Positions 1-8,923 of a DNA stretch of 64,000 nucleotides are shown piece after piece. The stretch comes from Rhizobiaceae bacterium. GTDB taxonomy: Bacteria > Pseudomonadota > Alphaproteobacteria > Rhizobiales > Rhizobiaceae. The DNA is taken from NCBI GenBank assembly GCA_017643025.1, contig JAEPOG010000002.1:1-64000 (forward strand), in the 5' to 3' direction. The notes under the pieces are model-generated. The model was not told the DNA's origin. It ran no database searches and saw nothing but the letters and a program-made list of their open reading frames with translations. Made by a program: the position numbers and the translations under genes. The stretch's first letter is position 1. Every line of letters starts with the position of its first letter.

Positions 1-1
1 A

Positions 2-505
2 CGCCGCGACGAGGAGAAGTCGCGCGCCAAGGAGCGCATCTTCTCACACCGCAACCCAGCGCAGCGCTGGGAGCCAAAGACGCAGCGGCCGGAGTTCTGG
101 CATGCTTGGAACACGCGCCTCGCCCCCGGCGAGTCGATGCGTGTATTTCCGCTGTCAAATTGGACCGAGCGCGACGTCTGGGACTACATCTGGATCGAAG
201 GCATCTCCCTCGTTCCTCTTTACTTCGCGAAACCTCGGCCCGTCGTCCGGCGCCAAGACACCTGGATCATGGTGGACGACGACCGCATGCCGCTCGAGGC
301 GGGAGAGTCCCCCGAAAAGAGGTCGGTCCGGTTCCGCTCCATCGGCTGCTATCCCTATACCGGGGCGATCGATAGCACCGCCGCCACGCTTGCCGACATC
401 CTGCTCGAGATGCGGTCGACGCGCATGAGCGAGCGCCAGGGACGCTTGATCGACCACGATCAGCCCGGATCGATGGAGCGCAAGAAACAGGAAGGATATT
501 TCTGA
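2..505 (+). CDS. cysD: Sulfate adenylyltransferase subunit 2 (CysD), C-terminal part
   Basis: The small subunit of ATP sulfurylase activates sulfate with ATP to give adenosine 5'-phosphosulfate (APS), working with the CysN GTPase. The reading frame is open from base 2, so the gene starts left of the window. Visible are the [12 protein letters not shown] block and [17 protein letters not shown], both typical of CysD, then the [11 protein letters not shown] and GCYPYTGAI segments. The stop TGA (503-505) overlaps the cysN ATG (505-507), so the two are translationally coupled. Because no ICE left end is visible, this gene is probably mobile cargo rather than the core chromosomal copy; that part is inference. 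Confidence 0.95.
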   Translation, partial: RRDEEKSRAKERIFSHRNPAQRWEPKTQRPEFWHAWNTRLAPGESMRVFPLSNWTERDVWDYIWIEGISLVPLYFAKPRPVVRRQDTWIMVDDDRMPLEAGESPEKRSVRFRSIGCYPYTGAIDSTAATLADILLEMRSTRMSERQGRLIDHDQPGSMERKKQEGYF

Positions 506-2430
506 TGCGCGACACGCCCCATCAGATGCCGGAAGAGGAAAGCCCGGACGCCATAATCGCCCGCGTCATCGCCGCCGAGCAAGCCAAGTCGCAGCTTCGC
601 CTGTTGACGTGCGGCAGCGTCGATGACGGCAAATCCACGCTGCTCGGGCGAATCCTCTACGACGCCGACTGCGTCTACGAGGATCAGCTTGCGCGCCTGT
701 TCAATGACAGCAAAGGCCGTGTGCCGGAGGGCGATCTCGACTTCGCGCTGCTGCTCGACGGGCTCATGTCCGAGCGCGAGCAGGGCATCACGATCGACGT
801 CGCCTGGCGTTTCTTTGAGACCGACAAGCGCAAGTTTGTCGTCGCCGACTGTCCGGGCCACGAGCAATACACGCGCAACATGGCCACCGGCGCATCGCAG
901 GCGGATGCCGCCCTGCTGCTGGTGGACGCGCGCAAGGGCGTCCTCACCCAGACGCGACGTCATGCTCATATCCTCGCCTTGATGGGCATCCGCCACGTCG
1001 CCGTGGCGGTGAACAAGATGGACCTGGTTGGCTTCGACCGCACTGCGTTCGAGCGTCATGCGGCCGAGATTGCCGACCTTGCCGAAGCGCTCGGCTTCAC
1101 CGACGCGGTTGCCGTCCCGGTCTCGGCGCTCAAGGGCGACAATGTGTTGGGCCGCTCGGCCGCGATGCCCTGGTTCGAGGGCCCTACGATCATCGGATGG
1201 CTCGAGTCGGTCGACGTCGACGATGCGCTGGAGATCGGACCATTTCGCATGCCGGTGCAGTGGGTCAGTCGCGCCGGCCAGGATTTTCGCGGCTACTGCG
1301 GACGGATCGTGGGCGGCCGGGTGCGACCGGGAGACGAGTTGACGGTGGCACGCTCCGGCGCGCCTACCGTGGTCACGCGCATCATCCCGGAATGTGATCT
1401 CGGTCAGGCCGTCGCGGGGCAGTCGGTCACGCTGGTGCTCGACCGCAACGTGGACGTAAGCCGCGGCGACGTGCTGGCCGCCGCCGATAGCCCGCCCGCT
1501 ATCGCGGATCAGTTTCAGGCGCATCTGCTGTGGTTGGGCGAGGCGCCCATGATCCCCGGCCGCCAATACCTGATGCGGCTCGGCACCGACGAAGTGCCGG
1601 TGAGCATCACAGCACTGAAGCATCGGATCGACATCGACACGCGTGCGCATCTGGCTGCCCGTCAGCTCGCAATGAACGAACTCGCGGTCGTGAACCTCGC
1701 TGCCGATCGCCCAGTGGCCTTCGACCCTTATGCCGAGAACCGCGACATGGGCGGCTTCGTGCTGGTCGATCGCATCACCCATGCCACGGTGGGCGCCGGG
1801 ATGATCGACTTCGCGCTGCGGCGCGCCGGCAATATCCCCTGGCAAGCCTTCGATACCGCTCCCGATGCGCGCGCCGCGGCGCAGGGGCAGCGCCCGGCGA
1901 TCCTGTGGTTCACCGGACTGTCGGGGGCTGGCAAGTCGACGATTGCGAACATCGTCGACCGCAAGCTGATGGCCGCCGGCTTCCATCCATTTGTGCTGGA
2001 CGGCGACAATGTCCGCCACGGGCTCAATCGCGATCTCGGCTTCACCGAGGCGGATCGGGTCGAGAACATCCGCCGCATGGCCGAGGTCGCAAAACTGATG
2101 GCCGATGCCGGGCTTGTCGTGCTGGTCTGCGTGATTTCACCCTATGCGCGCGACCGGGCGCTCGCGCGTGAGATCGCCGGCAGTCATCCATTCTATGAGA
2201 TCTTTGTCGATGCGCCGCTGACGGTGGCGGAAGCGCGCGATCCCAAGGGGCTTTATGCGAAGGCCCGGGCTGGAAGAATCACGCATGTCCCCGGCATCGA
2301 CGCGCCTTACGAGACGCCTGAGGCGCCGGAACTGCGCCTCGCTTCTCACGACGGGCCGGCCGAGGCGCTGGCGGATCGGGTTCTCCATCTTCTCAAGCTC
2401 GACCGTACTCTCAAGGTGACCGATGACTAG
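505..2430 (+). CDS. cysNC: Bifunctional sulfate adenylyltransferase subunit 1 / APS kinase (CysN-CysC)
   Basis: This 641-residue fusion has an N-terminal EF-Tu-like GTPase (CysN), which drives APS synthesis by CysD, and a C-terminal APS kinase (CysC), which makes PAPS. The GTPase P-loop reads GSVDDGKSTLLGR, the G3 motif DCPGHEQYTRN and the G4 motif NKMD. The CysC half begins around residue 455 with its own P-loop GLSGAGKSTIAN and the DGDNVRHGLNRDLGF segment. The length is normal for the fused form found in many alphaproteobacteria. The start overlaps the cysD stop by one base, and the end overlaps the next gene by 8 bases, so this is one operon in cytoplasmic sulfate assimilation. Confidence 0.97.
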   Translation: MRDTPHQMPEEESPDAIIARVIAAEQAKSQLRLLTCGSVDDGKSTLLGRILYDADCVYEDQLARLFNDSKGRVPEGDLDFALLLDGLMSEREQGITIDVAWRFFETDKRKFVVADCPGHEQYTRNMATGASQADAALLLVDARKGVLTQTRRHAHILALMGIRHVAVAVNKMDLVGFDRTAFERHAAEIADLAEALGFTDAVAVPVSALKGDNVLGRSAAMPWFEGPTIIGWLESVDVDDALEIGPFRMPVQWVSRAGQDFRGYCGRIVGGRVRPGDELTVARSGAPTVVTRIIPECDLGQAVAGQSVTLVLDRNVDVSRGDVLAAADSPPAIADQFQAHLLWLGEAPMIPGRQYLMRLGTDEVPVSITALKHRIDIDTRAHLAARQLAMNELAVVNLAADRPVAFDPYAENRDMGGFVLVDRITHATVGAGMIDFALRRAGNIPWQAFDTAPDARAAAQGQRPAILWFTGLSGAGKSTIANIVDRKLMAAGFHPFVLDGDNVRHGLNRDLGFTEADRVENIRRMAEVAKLMADAGLVVLVCVISPYARDRALAREIAGSHPFYEIFVDAPLTVAEARDPKGLYAKARAGRITHVPGIDAPYETPEAPELRLASHDGPAEALADRVLHLLKLDRTLKVTDD

Positions 2431-3412
2431 GGAGCTTTCGCCAAAATGTACAGCACAGCGGATAGCCATTTCCGAATCGACGCGGGGTCGCGCCTCCATG
2501 CCGATCTCTGATTCCCGCGACACCCCCGCCCACGCGCTTCCCGATCAGGTCGGCGGCGACCAATTCCATCTGGCCGGCGCACGGACGGTGATCGCCACGA
2601 TGCACGGCAAGGAACGCGTGATCGCCCCTTTGCTTGCGGAGGCGCTCGGCCTCGATTGCGTTGTGCCACGGGCCTTCGATACCGACCGCTTCGGGACCTT
2701 CAGCCGCGAGATCGAGCGAACCGGTTCGCAACTCGACGCCGCCCGCGCCAAGATCGCCGCGGCGTTCGAACACGTACCGCATGCACGTGTGGCAGTCGCC
2801 AGCGAAGGCAGCTTCGGGCCACATCCCCAAATTCCCTTCGTCCCGATCGGCCGCGAGATTGTCGTAATGAAGGACCGCGTCAGCGGTCTTGAATTGATCG
2901 GTCATTATGCGGGTCTGTCGACGAATTTTGGCCATGCGGTCGTTACGGACCTGACCGGCGCCAGTGCGTTCGCCGAACGCGCGCGATTTCCCGGACATGG
3001 GGTGATCGTCATGGGCTGCGTCGATCAGCAGCCGGCGCCCAGGTGCGCGCTGATCAAGGGCATTGACGCTTGGGCCGAACTGCAAAGGGCGATTGAGGAG
3101 GTGATCACGATCTGCGGCGCCGCCTTCGTTGAGACCGATATGCGCGCCCATCGCAACCCCACCCGAATGCGCGCCATTAAACGCGCGACGCTGGACCTTG
3201 TCCGCCGGTTTCGGAGCCTGTGCCCGATCTGCGCTCGACCCGGATTTGCCATCACCAAGCGGCTATCCGGCCTGCCATGCTCATGGTGCGGAGGCCCAAC
3301 GCTCGCGCTGAAAGCTGATGTCTATAGCTGTGAGGGGTGCGGTTACCGGGAAGAGCGCGCGGTGAAGGCGGCGACAGCGGACCCGGGGCAATGCGGGGAG
3401 TGCAACCCGTGA
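2423..3412 (+). CDS. DUF6671-like protein with C-terminal zinc-ribbon
   Basis: The function of this 329-residue protein is unknown. The central part (ATMHGKERVIAPLL, SEGSFGPHP, HYAGLSTNFG) resembles the DUF6671 family as I remember it. The C-terminal 85 residues hold four cysteine clusters (CPIC, CSWCG, CEGCGY, CGEC) that look like a zinc ribbon. The chosen ATG sits inside the end of cysNC (ATGACTAG) with an AAGGTG ribosome-binding site in front. An alternative ATG at 2498 lacks a good Shine-Dalgarno sequence. The overlap suggests co-expression with sulfate activation, but I see nothing that fixes a role. Confidence 0.7.
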   Translation: MTRELSPKCTAQRIAISESTRGRASMPISDSRDTPAHALPDQVGGDQFHLAGARTVIATMHGKERVIAPLLAEALGLDCVVPRAFDTDRFGTFSREIERTGSQLDAARAKIAAAFEHVPHARVAVASEGSFGPHPQIPFVPIGREIVVMKDRVSGLELIGHYAGLSTNFGHAVVTDLTGASAFAERARFPGHGVIVMGCVDQQPAPRCALIKGIDAWAELQRAIEEVITICGAAFVETDMRAHRNPTRMRAIKRATLDLVRRFRSLCPICARPGFAITKRLSGLPCSWCGGPTLALKADVYSCEGCGYREERAVKAATADPGQCGECNP

Positions 3413-3436
3413 CCAAGGGAACGAAGGGAGAGCAGA

Positions 3437-3649
3437 ATGGCCGCTTCCCAATCGCCCGTTGAGCCTCTCCTAGAGGCCGAAAAGCAGATTGCGTGGGTGC
3501 TCGCCCATCCTGGCATGAGCGACTGGCTGAAGGACGCTCTTAGGACCGCAGTCGACCGCGATCCCGAGCACCTTCTGAATGACTTGGAGATACTATGTTT
3601 GCTTTTGAGAGCGAAGTCCCAAGCCGCCATAGATGAGCGGCTACGTTAG
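3437..3649 (+). CDS. Small hypothetical protein
   Basis: This is a 70-residue acidic ORF, not recognised. It starts with ATG after a good ribosome-binding site (GGGAG, about 6 bases upstream) and lies 24 bases after the DUF6671 gene, which suggests it is the last gene of the cys operon. It has no signal peptide or membrane segment; the central stretch (WLKDALRTAVDRDPEHLLNDLEILCLLL, given here only by its first and last residues W and L) looks helical. A real gene is likely but not certain. Confidence 0.5.
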   Translation: MAASQSPVEPLLEAEKQIAWVLAHPGMSDWLKDALRTAVDRDPEHLLNDLEILCLLLRAKSQAAIDERLR

Positions 3650-3808
3650 TCTCCAGGTCCGGTAGGTATCGGGGCGAATATTGAACAGCGTGAGGAGCGT
3701 CACAGATGATGAAATGCGCAGACGACGTCTACCGAGCGCTTCCGATGTATGCGGAACGCGGTGCGTTCTTCGACAGCGCTGTTTCCGCGCGGCGAAACGA
3801 GCGCTCTC

Positions 3809-4762
3809 GTGTCGATCGAGCTTAAACATCTGCGATACGCTGAGGCGGCGGAACGCTGTGGCAGTTTTCGCAAGGCGGCAGATCTGCTCGCCCTCAAGCA
3901 GTCTAATCTCAGCCGACGAATCCGACATCTGGAGGAGCAACTCGGCGTAGCGTTGTTCGAACGAACGAATGGCGGCGTCAGGCCGACGGCGGCAGGCCGG
4001 GACTTTGTGAGCGGCGTTCGCCGGGTTCTCAATGATTTGCAGATTGTCGTCGACGGAGCCAAGGCCGTCGGACGCGGCGAGGCCGGGTACTTGACGATCG
4101 GCTTCTACACGTCCCTCTCAGCCGGCAATCTCAGGGCAAGTCTTGTCGAGTACGGCCGTCGCTTTCCCCAGGTTGAGATCAAAACTATCGAAGGATCGCG
4201 AACGCGATTGTTCGACGGAATACAGAATAGCATGATCGACATCGCCATCGTCACCGGGGAGCCGGCTTCAGATTGCAATCGCTCGATGGTGCTCTGGAGC
4301 GAGCGCATCATCGTCGCTCTGCCCGAGGATCATCCGCTCGCAGCGAACGAAGTCATCTATTGGACAGACTTAAAACATGAGCGCTTCTTGCTGAGCGAGC
4401 GCGATCCGGGACCGGAGATCCAAGACATCCTCGTTGCCAAGCTCAGTTCCCCTGGCGATCTGCCCGACGTCGTCCGGCACGATGTGAGCCCGGAAAACAT
4501 CAAGAGCCTGGTTGGGGCCAACCGAGGCGTCAGCCTTATGTGTGAGGCCTGCATGGGAGCCAGCTATACCGGCGTCGTCTACCGCGAGGCGCGCGACGGC
4601 AACGGCTCGACCCGGATCGGGTATCGCGCCTATTGGCGAGACGGCAACGAGAACCCAGCGCTCCGGAACTTCATTCGCCTCTTGGAGGAGCGCTACCCGC
4701 CGGTTGCGAACGGGAACGGGCCGCGTGGCGCATCTTCGCGAATCCCCGATCCGTCGCCATAA
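3809..4762 (+). CDS. LysR-family transcriptional regulator
   Basis: A DNA-binding regulator of about 317 residues with the usual LysR layout: an N-terminal winged HTH (LRYAEAAERCGSFRKAAD, then LKQSNLSRRIRHLEEQLG) and a C-terminal periplasmic-binding-like effector domain. The GTG at 3809 is preferred because family members begin a few residues before the LKHLRY segment. An in-frame ATG at 3749 would add 20 unusual residues and has no Shine-Dalgarno sequence. The gene converges on, and overlaps by 92 bases, the C-terminal remnant of a DUF2274 gene. A LysR gene next to DUF2274 at the end of the trb operon is an arrangement I recall from related ICEs, so it is probably backbone. Its target is unknown. 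Confidence 0.85.
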   Translation: MSIELKHLRYAEAAERCGSFRKAADLLALKQSNLSRRIRHLEEQLGVALFERTNGGVRPTAAGRDFVSGVRRVLNDLQIVVDGAKAVGRGEAGYLTIGFYTSLSAGNLRASLVEYGRRFPQVEIKTIEGSRTRLFDGIQNSMIDIAIVTGEPASDCNRSMVLWSERIIVALPEDHPLAANEVIYWTDLKHERFLLSERDPGPEIQDILVAKLSSPGDLPDVVRHDVSPENIKSLVGANRGVSLMCEACMGASYTGVVYREARDGNGSTRIGYRAYWRDGNENPALRNFIRLLEERYPPVANGNGPRGASSRIPDPSP

Positions 4763-4835
4763 AACGCTCAATCATTGGTGCGATCAGCTTAGCGGGGTCG
4801 AGAGCTTGGCCGCTTTCGCGGCCAAGGATCTCGGC
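4671..4835 (-). pseudogene. DUF2274 gene, C-terminal fragment (split by insertion)
   Basis: Read on the minus strand this encodes AEILGRESGQALDPAKLIAP followed by MIERFMATDRGFAKM, the C-terminal half of the DUF2274 family that normally follows trbI. The open frame runs upstream to 4853, but those bases belong to the inserted element. The matching N-terminal half lies at 11740-11839. Joined at codon 33 they give an uninterrupted DUF2274 protein (AYA|EILG). This copy has no start or promoter of its own and is presumably dead. Confidence 0.85.
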
Positions 4836-4864
4836 ATTATCCGGACTCTCCAAGCGTGTCTCAC
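4836..4864. repeat. Left terminal inverted repeat of the metal-resistance module
   Basis: A 29-base repeat beginning ATTATC at the outer end and ending TGTCTCAC. Its reverse complement matches the right-end repeat at the first six and last eight positions and at scattered positions between, with a two-base gap. Confidence 0.7.
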
Positions 4865-5209
4865 GTCCGCGACGCTTGGACGGTAAGCGCAGCGATCATC
4901 GTCGCATTCAGTTCATGGTGCCAGAAGGTTGTCGTACGCCGCAGCGGGAGCCCGTCGCGGCTTGCGAACAACGACCGAGAAGGTTTCGATCCCGCAACTG
5001 TACCTCACGGACCTGTCCGCCCTTCATTCCTCCGGCGGGGCCGGCGGGATGACGCCGCATCTGTGCGTTGCTGCGGCCGCGGCGGCGCACAGATGCGGGC
5101 TCAGTGACGGCCGCTTGGTACCGCCGGAGGCAGCGGCCAACCCATCTGGATGTCCGAGAGATTGTGATACATCTGTTCCTTTTCATTACCTCAATGATAC
5201 GGTCTTTTC
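4865..5209. other. Intergenic region between element end and chrB
   Basis: These 345 bases have no convincing gene; the short ORFs here lack a Shine-Dalgarno sequence and recognisable content. The region holds a perfect 11-bp inverted repeat (5057-5096). Further downstream is an AT-richer stretch (about 5158-5209) directly before chrB, where the chr promoter is expected. In that stretch the pentamer GATAC occurs twice, 32 bases apart. No clear -35/-10 pair can be named. Confidence 0.5.
5057..5096. repeat. Perfect 11-bp inverted repeat upstream of chrB
   Basis: Arms GCATCTGTGCG (5057-5067) and CGCACAGATGC (5086-5096) flank an 18-base GC-rich core that contains GCGGCCGC. The element could form a strong cruciform or RNA hairpin. 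There is no T-run on either side, so a simple intrinsic terminator is not supported. It may be an operator, a recombination remnant, or a stop for transcription entering the module. Confidence 0.75.
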
Positions 5210-6187
5210 ATGGACGATGACCGATCACCAAACCAACCCTGGCTCCTTCTGATCCACCAGCTTCCCAGCAAGCCGGCCTATTTGCGCGTCAAGGTCTGGC
5301 GCCGGCTGCAGGCCATCGGCGCCGTCGCGGTGAAGAGCACCGTCTACGCACTTCCGGCAACTGCCGAGACGCGGGAGGATTTCGCGTGGCTCCTGAAGGA
5401 GATCGTCGAGGGCGGCGGCGAGGCGCTGGTCTGCGAGGCGCGCCTGATCGACGGTCTCTCGGACGACCAGGCGCGGGCGCTTTTCGACACGGCGCGTGAT
5501 GCCGACTACGAGGCGATTGCGACCGAGGTCCGGGCGCTCGCGGAGACGTTCGATGCGGCGGCGGGCGGTGAGGAGAAGACGGACGCGCGCGCCCATGCCC
5601 GGCGCCTGCGCAAGCGGCTCGCCGATGTCATTGTGATTGACTTCTTCGGCGCCACCGGGCGGCTCGGTGCGGAAGGTGCCATTGCTGAACTCGAGAGCCG
5701 GCTCGTAGCGGACAACGACATGGACGCCGCAGAGCCCGAGGCTGCGCGGACAGACGACCTCAAAGGTCGTATCTGGGTCACGCGCAAAGGCGTCCACATC
5801 GACCGCATCGCCTGCAGCTGGCTGATCCGCCGCTTCATCGACCCCGATGCCGTCATCCGCTTCGTGCCGGGCAAGGGCTATGTCCCCAAGCCGGGCGAGC
5901 TGCGCTTCGACATGTTCGAGGGCGAGTTCACTCATGAGGGCGACCGCTGCAGCTTCGAGGTGCTGCTCGCCCGCACCGGTCTCGACGACCCGGCCCTTCG
6001 GGCGATCGCCGAGATTGTCCACGACATCGACCTCAAGGACGGCAAGTTCGCACGCGAGGAAGCGACCGGCATCGCCCATCTCATCGCCGGCATCGCGATC
6101 GCTCATGCGGACGACGAGGAGCGCATCGCTCAGGGAGCACCCGTCTTCGATAACCTTTACCAGTATTTCCGCAAGAAGCGCCGCTGA
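5210..6187 (+). CDS. chrB: Chromate-sensing regulator ChrB
   Basis: A 325-residue protein that matches the ChrB family in length. Its N-terminal half (LLIHQLPSKPAYLRVKVWRR, then STVYALPAT) is typical of ChrB, and the C-terminal half has the IWVTRKGVHIDRIACSWLIR and FDMFEGEFTHEGDRCSFE segments. In other bacteria ChrB regulates chrA and is needed for full chromate resistance. The gene precedes chrA by 17 bases, so it is the first gene of a chr operon whose promoter should lie just upstream of 5210. It has no membrane segments and is presumably cytoplasmic. Confidence 0.92.
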   Translation: MDDDRSPNQPWLLLIHQLPSKPAYLRVKVWRRLQAIGAVAVKSTVYALPATAETREDFAWLLKEIVEGGGEALVCEARLIDGLSDDQARALFDTARDADYEAIATEVRALAETFDAAAGGEEKTDARAHARRLRKRLADVIVIDFFGATGRLGAEGAIAELESRLVADNDMDAAEPEAARTDDLKGRIWVTRKGVHIDRIACSWLIRRFIDPDAVIRFVPGKGYVPKPGELRFDMFEGEFTHEGDRCSFEVLLARTGLDDPALRAIAEIVHDIDLKDGKFAREEATGIAHLIAGIAIAHADDEERIAQGAPVFDNLYQYFRKKRR

Positions 6188-6204
6188 CGCGCAGGGATGG
6201 ATCG

Positions 6205-7608
6205 ATGAACAAGATCGCAAGCAACGACACACAATCCATCGAGCGCAACACTGCGCCCGACCACGGCATCCCGTTCGGAGAGGCCGTGCGCGTCTGGGCG
6301 CGGGTGGCGGCGCTCTCCTTCGGCGGCCCGGCCGGGCAGATCGCGGTGATGCACCGGATCATCGTCGAGGAGAAGCGCTGGATCGGCGAGAACCGCTTCC
6401 TGCACGCGCTCAACTACTGCATGCTCCTGCCGGGACCGGAGGCGCAGCAGCTCGCCGTCTATATCGGCTGGCTCCTCCACAAGACCAAGGGCGGGCTCGT
6501 CGCCGGCACGCTGTTCGTGTTGCCGGGCGTCGTCGCCATCATGGGCCTGAGCTGGATCTACGCGCTCTTCGGCAATGTCGGCGCCGTCGAGGCGCTGTTC
6601 TTCGGGCTTAAGGCGGCGGTGCTCGCCATCGTGCTCGAGGCCGTCGTGCGCGTCGGCAAGCGCGCCCTCAAGAACAACGTCATGATGGCACTCGCCGCGG
6701 CTGCCTTCATAGCCATCTTCTTCTTCCACGTTCCGTTCCCGCTCATCATTCTGACAGCAGCCCTTATCGGCTTTGCTGGCGGGCGCGCTGGCCTTGCGCC
6801 CTTCCTCGCCGCCAACGGGCACGGCAAGGTGGGCGACAGGCAGGTCGCCGACGCGGAGAGCGTCCTCGGCGAGACGATCCCGGCCCACGCGCGGCCTTCG
6901 GTTGGCTGGGCGTTGAAGATCGCCGGCGTCTTCCTCGTCCTGTGGCTTACGCCGGTGGTTGCCCTTGTCGCCGCCTTTGGCACCGGCAATGTCTTTGCCG
7001 ATATCGCTGTCTTCTTCTCCAAGATGGCGGTGGTGACCTTCGGCGGGGCCTATGCCGTTCTCGCCTATGTGGCGCAGCAGGCCGTGGAGACCTATCACTG
7101 GCTCCAACCCGGAGAGATGCTGGACGGGCTTGCCATGGCCGAGACCACGCCCGGGCCGCTGATCATGGTCACGCAATTCGTCGGCTTCATGGGAGCCTTC
7201 CGCGCGCCCGGGTCGCTCGATCCGTTGCTGGCGGCCACGCTCGGTGGCCTGCTCACCACTTGGGTGACCTTCACGCCCTGCTTCCTGTGGATCTTCCTCG
7301 GCGCGCCCTATGTCGAGGCGCTACGCAGCAACCGGGCGCTGTCGGCCGCGCTGGCGACGATCACCGCGGCCGTCGTCGGCGTCATCCTCAATCTCGCGGT
7401 GTGGTTCGGGCTGCACGTGCTCTTCGGCGAGCTGATCGAGGTGAGCAGCTTCGGCATGAGCGTCGATGTGCCGATCTTGAGCTCGGTCAACGTGGCCTCG
7501 CTCGTGCTCACCATGGGCGCGCTGATCGCCGTGTTCCGCTTCAAGGTCGGTATGCTGAAGGTGCTCGCCGCCTGTTCCCTGGCGGGGCTCGCCTATGGGC
7601 TCCTCTGA
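6205..7608 (+). CDS. chrA: Chromate efflux transporter ChrA
   Basis: This inner-membrane chromate exporter of 467 residues has the two-domain (long-chain) CHR architecture. The first CHR unit carries RVAALSFGGPAGQIAVMHR and MLLPGPEAQQLA; the second carries KMAVVTFGGAYAVLAYVAQQ and AETTPGPLIMVTQFVGF. About ten hydrophobic segments are visible. It exports chromate that enters through sulfate uptake systems. It ends 14 bases inside the following MFS gene, so the two are translationally coupled. Confidence 0.95.
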   Translation: MNKIASNDTQSIERNTAPDHGIPFGEAVRVWARVAALSFGGPAGQIAVMHRIIVEEKRWIGENRFLHALNYCMLLPGPEAQQLAVYIGWLLHKTKGGLVAGTLFVLPGVVAIMGLSWIYALFGNVGAVEALFFGLKAAVLAIVLEAVVRVGKRALKNNVMMALAAAAFIAIFFFHVPFPLIILTAALIGFAGGRAGLAPFLAANGHGKVGDRQVADAESVLGETIPAHARPSVGWALKIAGVFLVLWLTPVVALVAAFGTGNVFADIAVFFSKMAVVTFGGAYAVLAYVAQQAVETYHWLQPGEMLDGLAMAETTPGPLIMVTQFVGFMGAFRAPGSLDPLLAATLGGLLTTWVTFTPCFLWIFLGAPYVEALRSNRALSAALATITAAVVGVILNLAVWFGLHVLFGELIEVSSFGMSVDVPILSSVNVASLVLTMGALIAVFRFKVGMLKVLAACSLAGLAYGLL

Positions 7609-8824
7609 CGCTCAAACGGACGTCCAGCCGCGCAAGTGGCTCCACCCGACGACCTGCCTCTTTGCAGCGCGGGCGCTGCGCGATTTCGGCGACGGCTTCG
7701 TGGCCGTCCTCCTGCCGGTCTATCTGCTTGCGCTCGGCTTCAGCCCGCTCGAGGTCGGCATCATCGCCACCGCATCGCTCCTCGGCTCGGCGCTGCTCAC
7801 TATTGCAGCCGGCTTCCTTGGCCCGCGCTTCGATCATCGTCAGCTTCTACTGGCCGCTGCGAGCCTGATGATCGCTACCGGCGTCGCCTTCGCCGTGGTT
7901 CACGATTACGCGCTCCTTCTGATCGTCGCCTTCGCAGGCACGATCAACCCGTCGGCCGGCAGTGTGAGCGTGTTCGTGCCGATCGAGCACGCGGCGCTGA
8001 CACGGGAAGTGAGTGACGCCAACCGGACGAGGATGTTCGCGCGCTACAGCCTTGTAGGAGCGCTCGCAAGCGCCGTTGGCGCGCTCGCTGCGGCCGCCCC
8101 CGATGTGATGACCACGGTCGGGCTCGGCCAACTCACGGCGATCAAGCTGATGTTCGTCCTCTATGCGGTTGTCGGGCTCCTGGGTGGCCTGTTCTATGCA
8201 CGCATCCCCAAGCGCCCGCCCGCAAGCGAGCCGGCCGCCGCGCTTGGCCCCTCCCGCGCCATCGTCTTCAGGCTCGCGGCACTCTTCAGCCTCGACGCCT
8301 TCGCCGGCGGGTTCGTCGTGCAGTCGCTGCTGGCGCTGTGGCTGTTCGAGCGGTTTGATCTCTCCCTGTCAGCCGCGGGCGTGTTTTTCTTCTGGTCGAG
8401 CATACTGTCGGCTTTCTCATTTCCCGTCGCCGCCTGGCTGTCGCGGCACATCGGGCTCGTCAACACGATGGTGTTCACCCACATTCCCTCCAGCATCGCC
8501 CTGATGCTGGCGGCGCTCGCCCCCAACCTGGGCATTGCCCTTGCCCTGCTGCTGATCCGGGCAGCGCTTTCCCAGATGGACGTGCCGACGCGCTCGTCAT
8601 ACGTCATGGCCCTGGTAACGGAGGCCGAGCGCGCCGCCGCCGCGAGCTTCACCTCCGTTCCGCGCAGCCTCGCCGCATCCGCCAGCCCCGCACTGGCCGG
8701 CGCCTTGTTTGCCGCATCCTACAAGGCCTGGCCGCTCCTGATCTGCGGCGCGCTCAAGATCACCTACGACCTGCTGCTGCTTGCGCAGTTCCGCCACATC
8801 AAGCCGCCGGAAGAGCGTAAGTAG
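7595..8824 (+). CDS. MFS transporter of the chromate operon
   Basis: A 409-residue major facilitator with about twelve hydrophobic segments. The motif-A-like region after the second helix is weak. It starts inside the end of chrA (14-base overlap), so it is co-translated with ChrA. MFS genes are known next to chr genes in several proteobacteria, but the substrate is not established. Co-export of a metal oxyanion or a related anion is a guess from position only. Confidence 0.85.
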   Translation: MGSSDAQTDVQPRKWLHPTTCLFAARALRDFGDGFVAVLLPVYLLALGFSPLEVGIIATASLLGSALLTIAAGFLGPRFDHRQLLLAAASLMIATGVAFAVVHDYALLLIVAFAGTINPSAGSVSVFVPIEHAALTREVSDANRTRMFARYSLVGALASAVGALAAAAPDVMTTVGLGQLTAIKLMFVLYAVVGLLGGLFYARIPKRPPASEPAAALGPSRAIVFRLAALFSLDAFAGGFVVQSLLALWLFERFDLSLSAAGVFFFWSSILSAFSFPVAAWLSRHIGLVNTMVFTHIPSSIALMLAALAPNLGIALALLLIRAALSQMDVPTRSSYVMALVTEAERAAAASFTSVPRSLAASASPALAGALFAASYKAWPLLICGALKITYDLLLLAQFRHIKPPEERK

Positions 8825-8887
8825 GTTGGCCGTTGAGCACTTCCGCGGCAATCGAAGTCTGCGGCGGAGTTCACGTCCCCAGCGACC

Positions 8888-8916
8888 TTGACTCTATCCT
8901 CCCCAGGAGGATAGGC
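8888..8916 (+). promoter_or_regulatory. Promoter with inverted-repeat operator for the nickel/cobalt genes
   Basis: A TTGACT box (8888-8893) is followed by a perfect inverted repeat with arms CTATCCTCC (8894-8902) and GGAGGATAG (8906-8914) around CCA. The C/G-rich centre with TA-bearing flanks is the type of site bound by DUF156 (CsoR/RcnR/NreA) repressors. The repeat sits between -35 and the weak -10 (about 8911-8916), so binding would block RNA polymerase. It lies directly before the DUF156 repressor gene, so autoregulation is likely. Confidence 0.75.
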
Positions 8917-8923
8917 CGGAGGC

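Noticed and set aside
460..2019. 519-residue minus-strand open frame opposite cysNC
   Set aside because: Composition is that of a GC-rich antisense shadow, and the opposite strand encodes full CysNC with all motifs.
4929..5252. 107-residue ORF between the element end and chrB
   Set aside because: It overlaps the chrB start and the perfect inverted repeat, and has no family resemblance.
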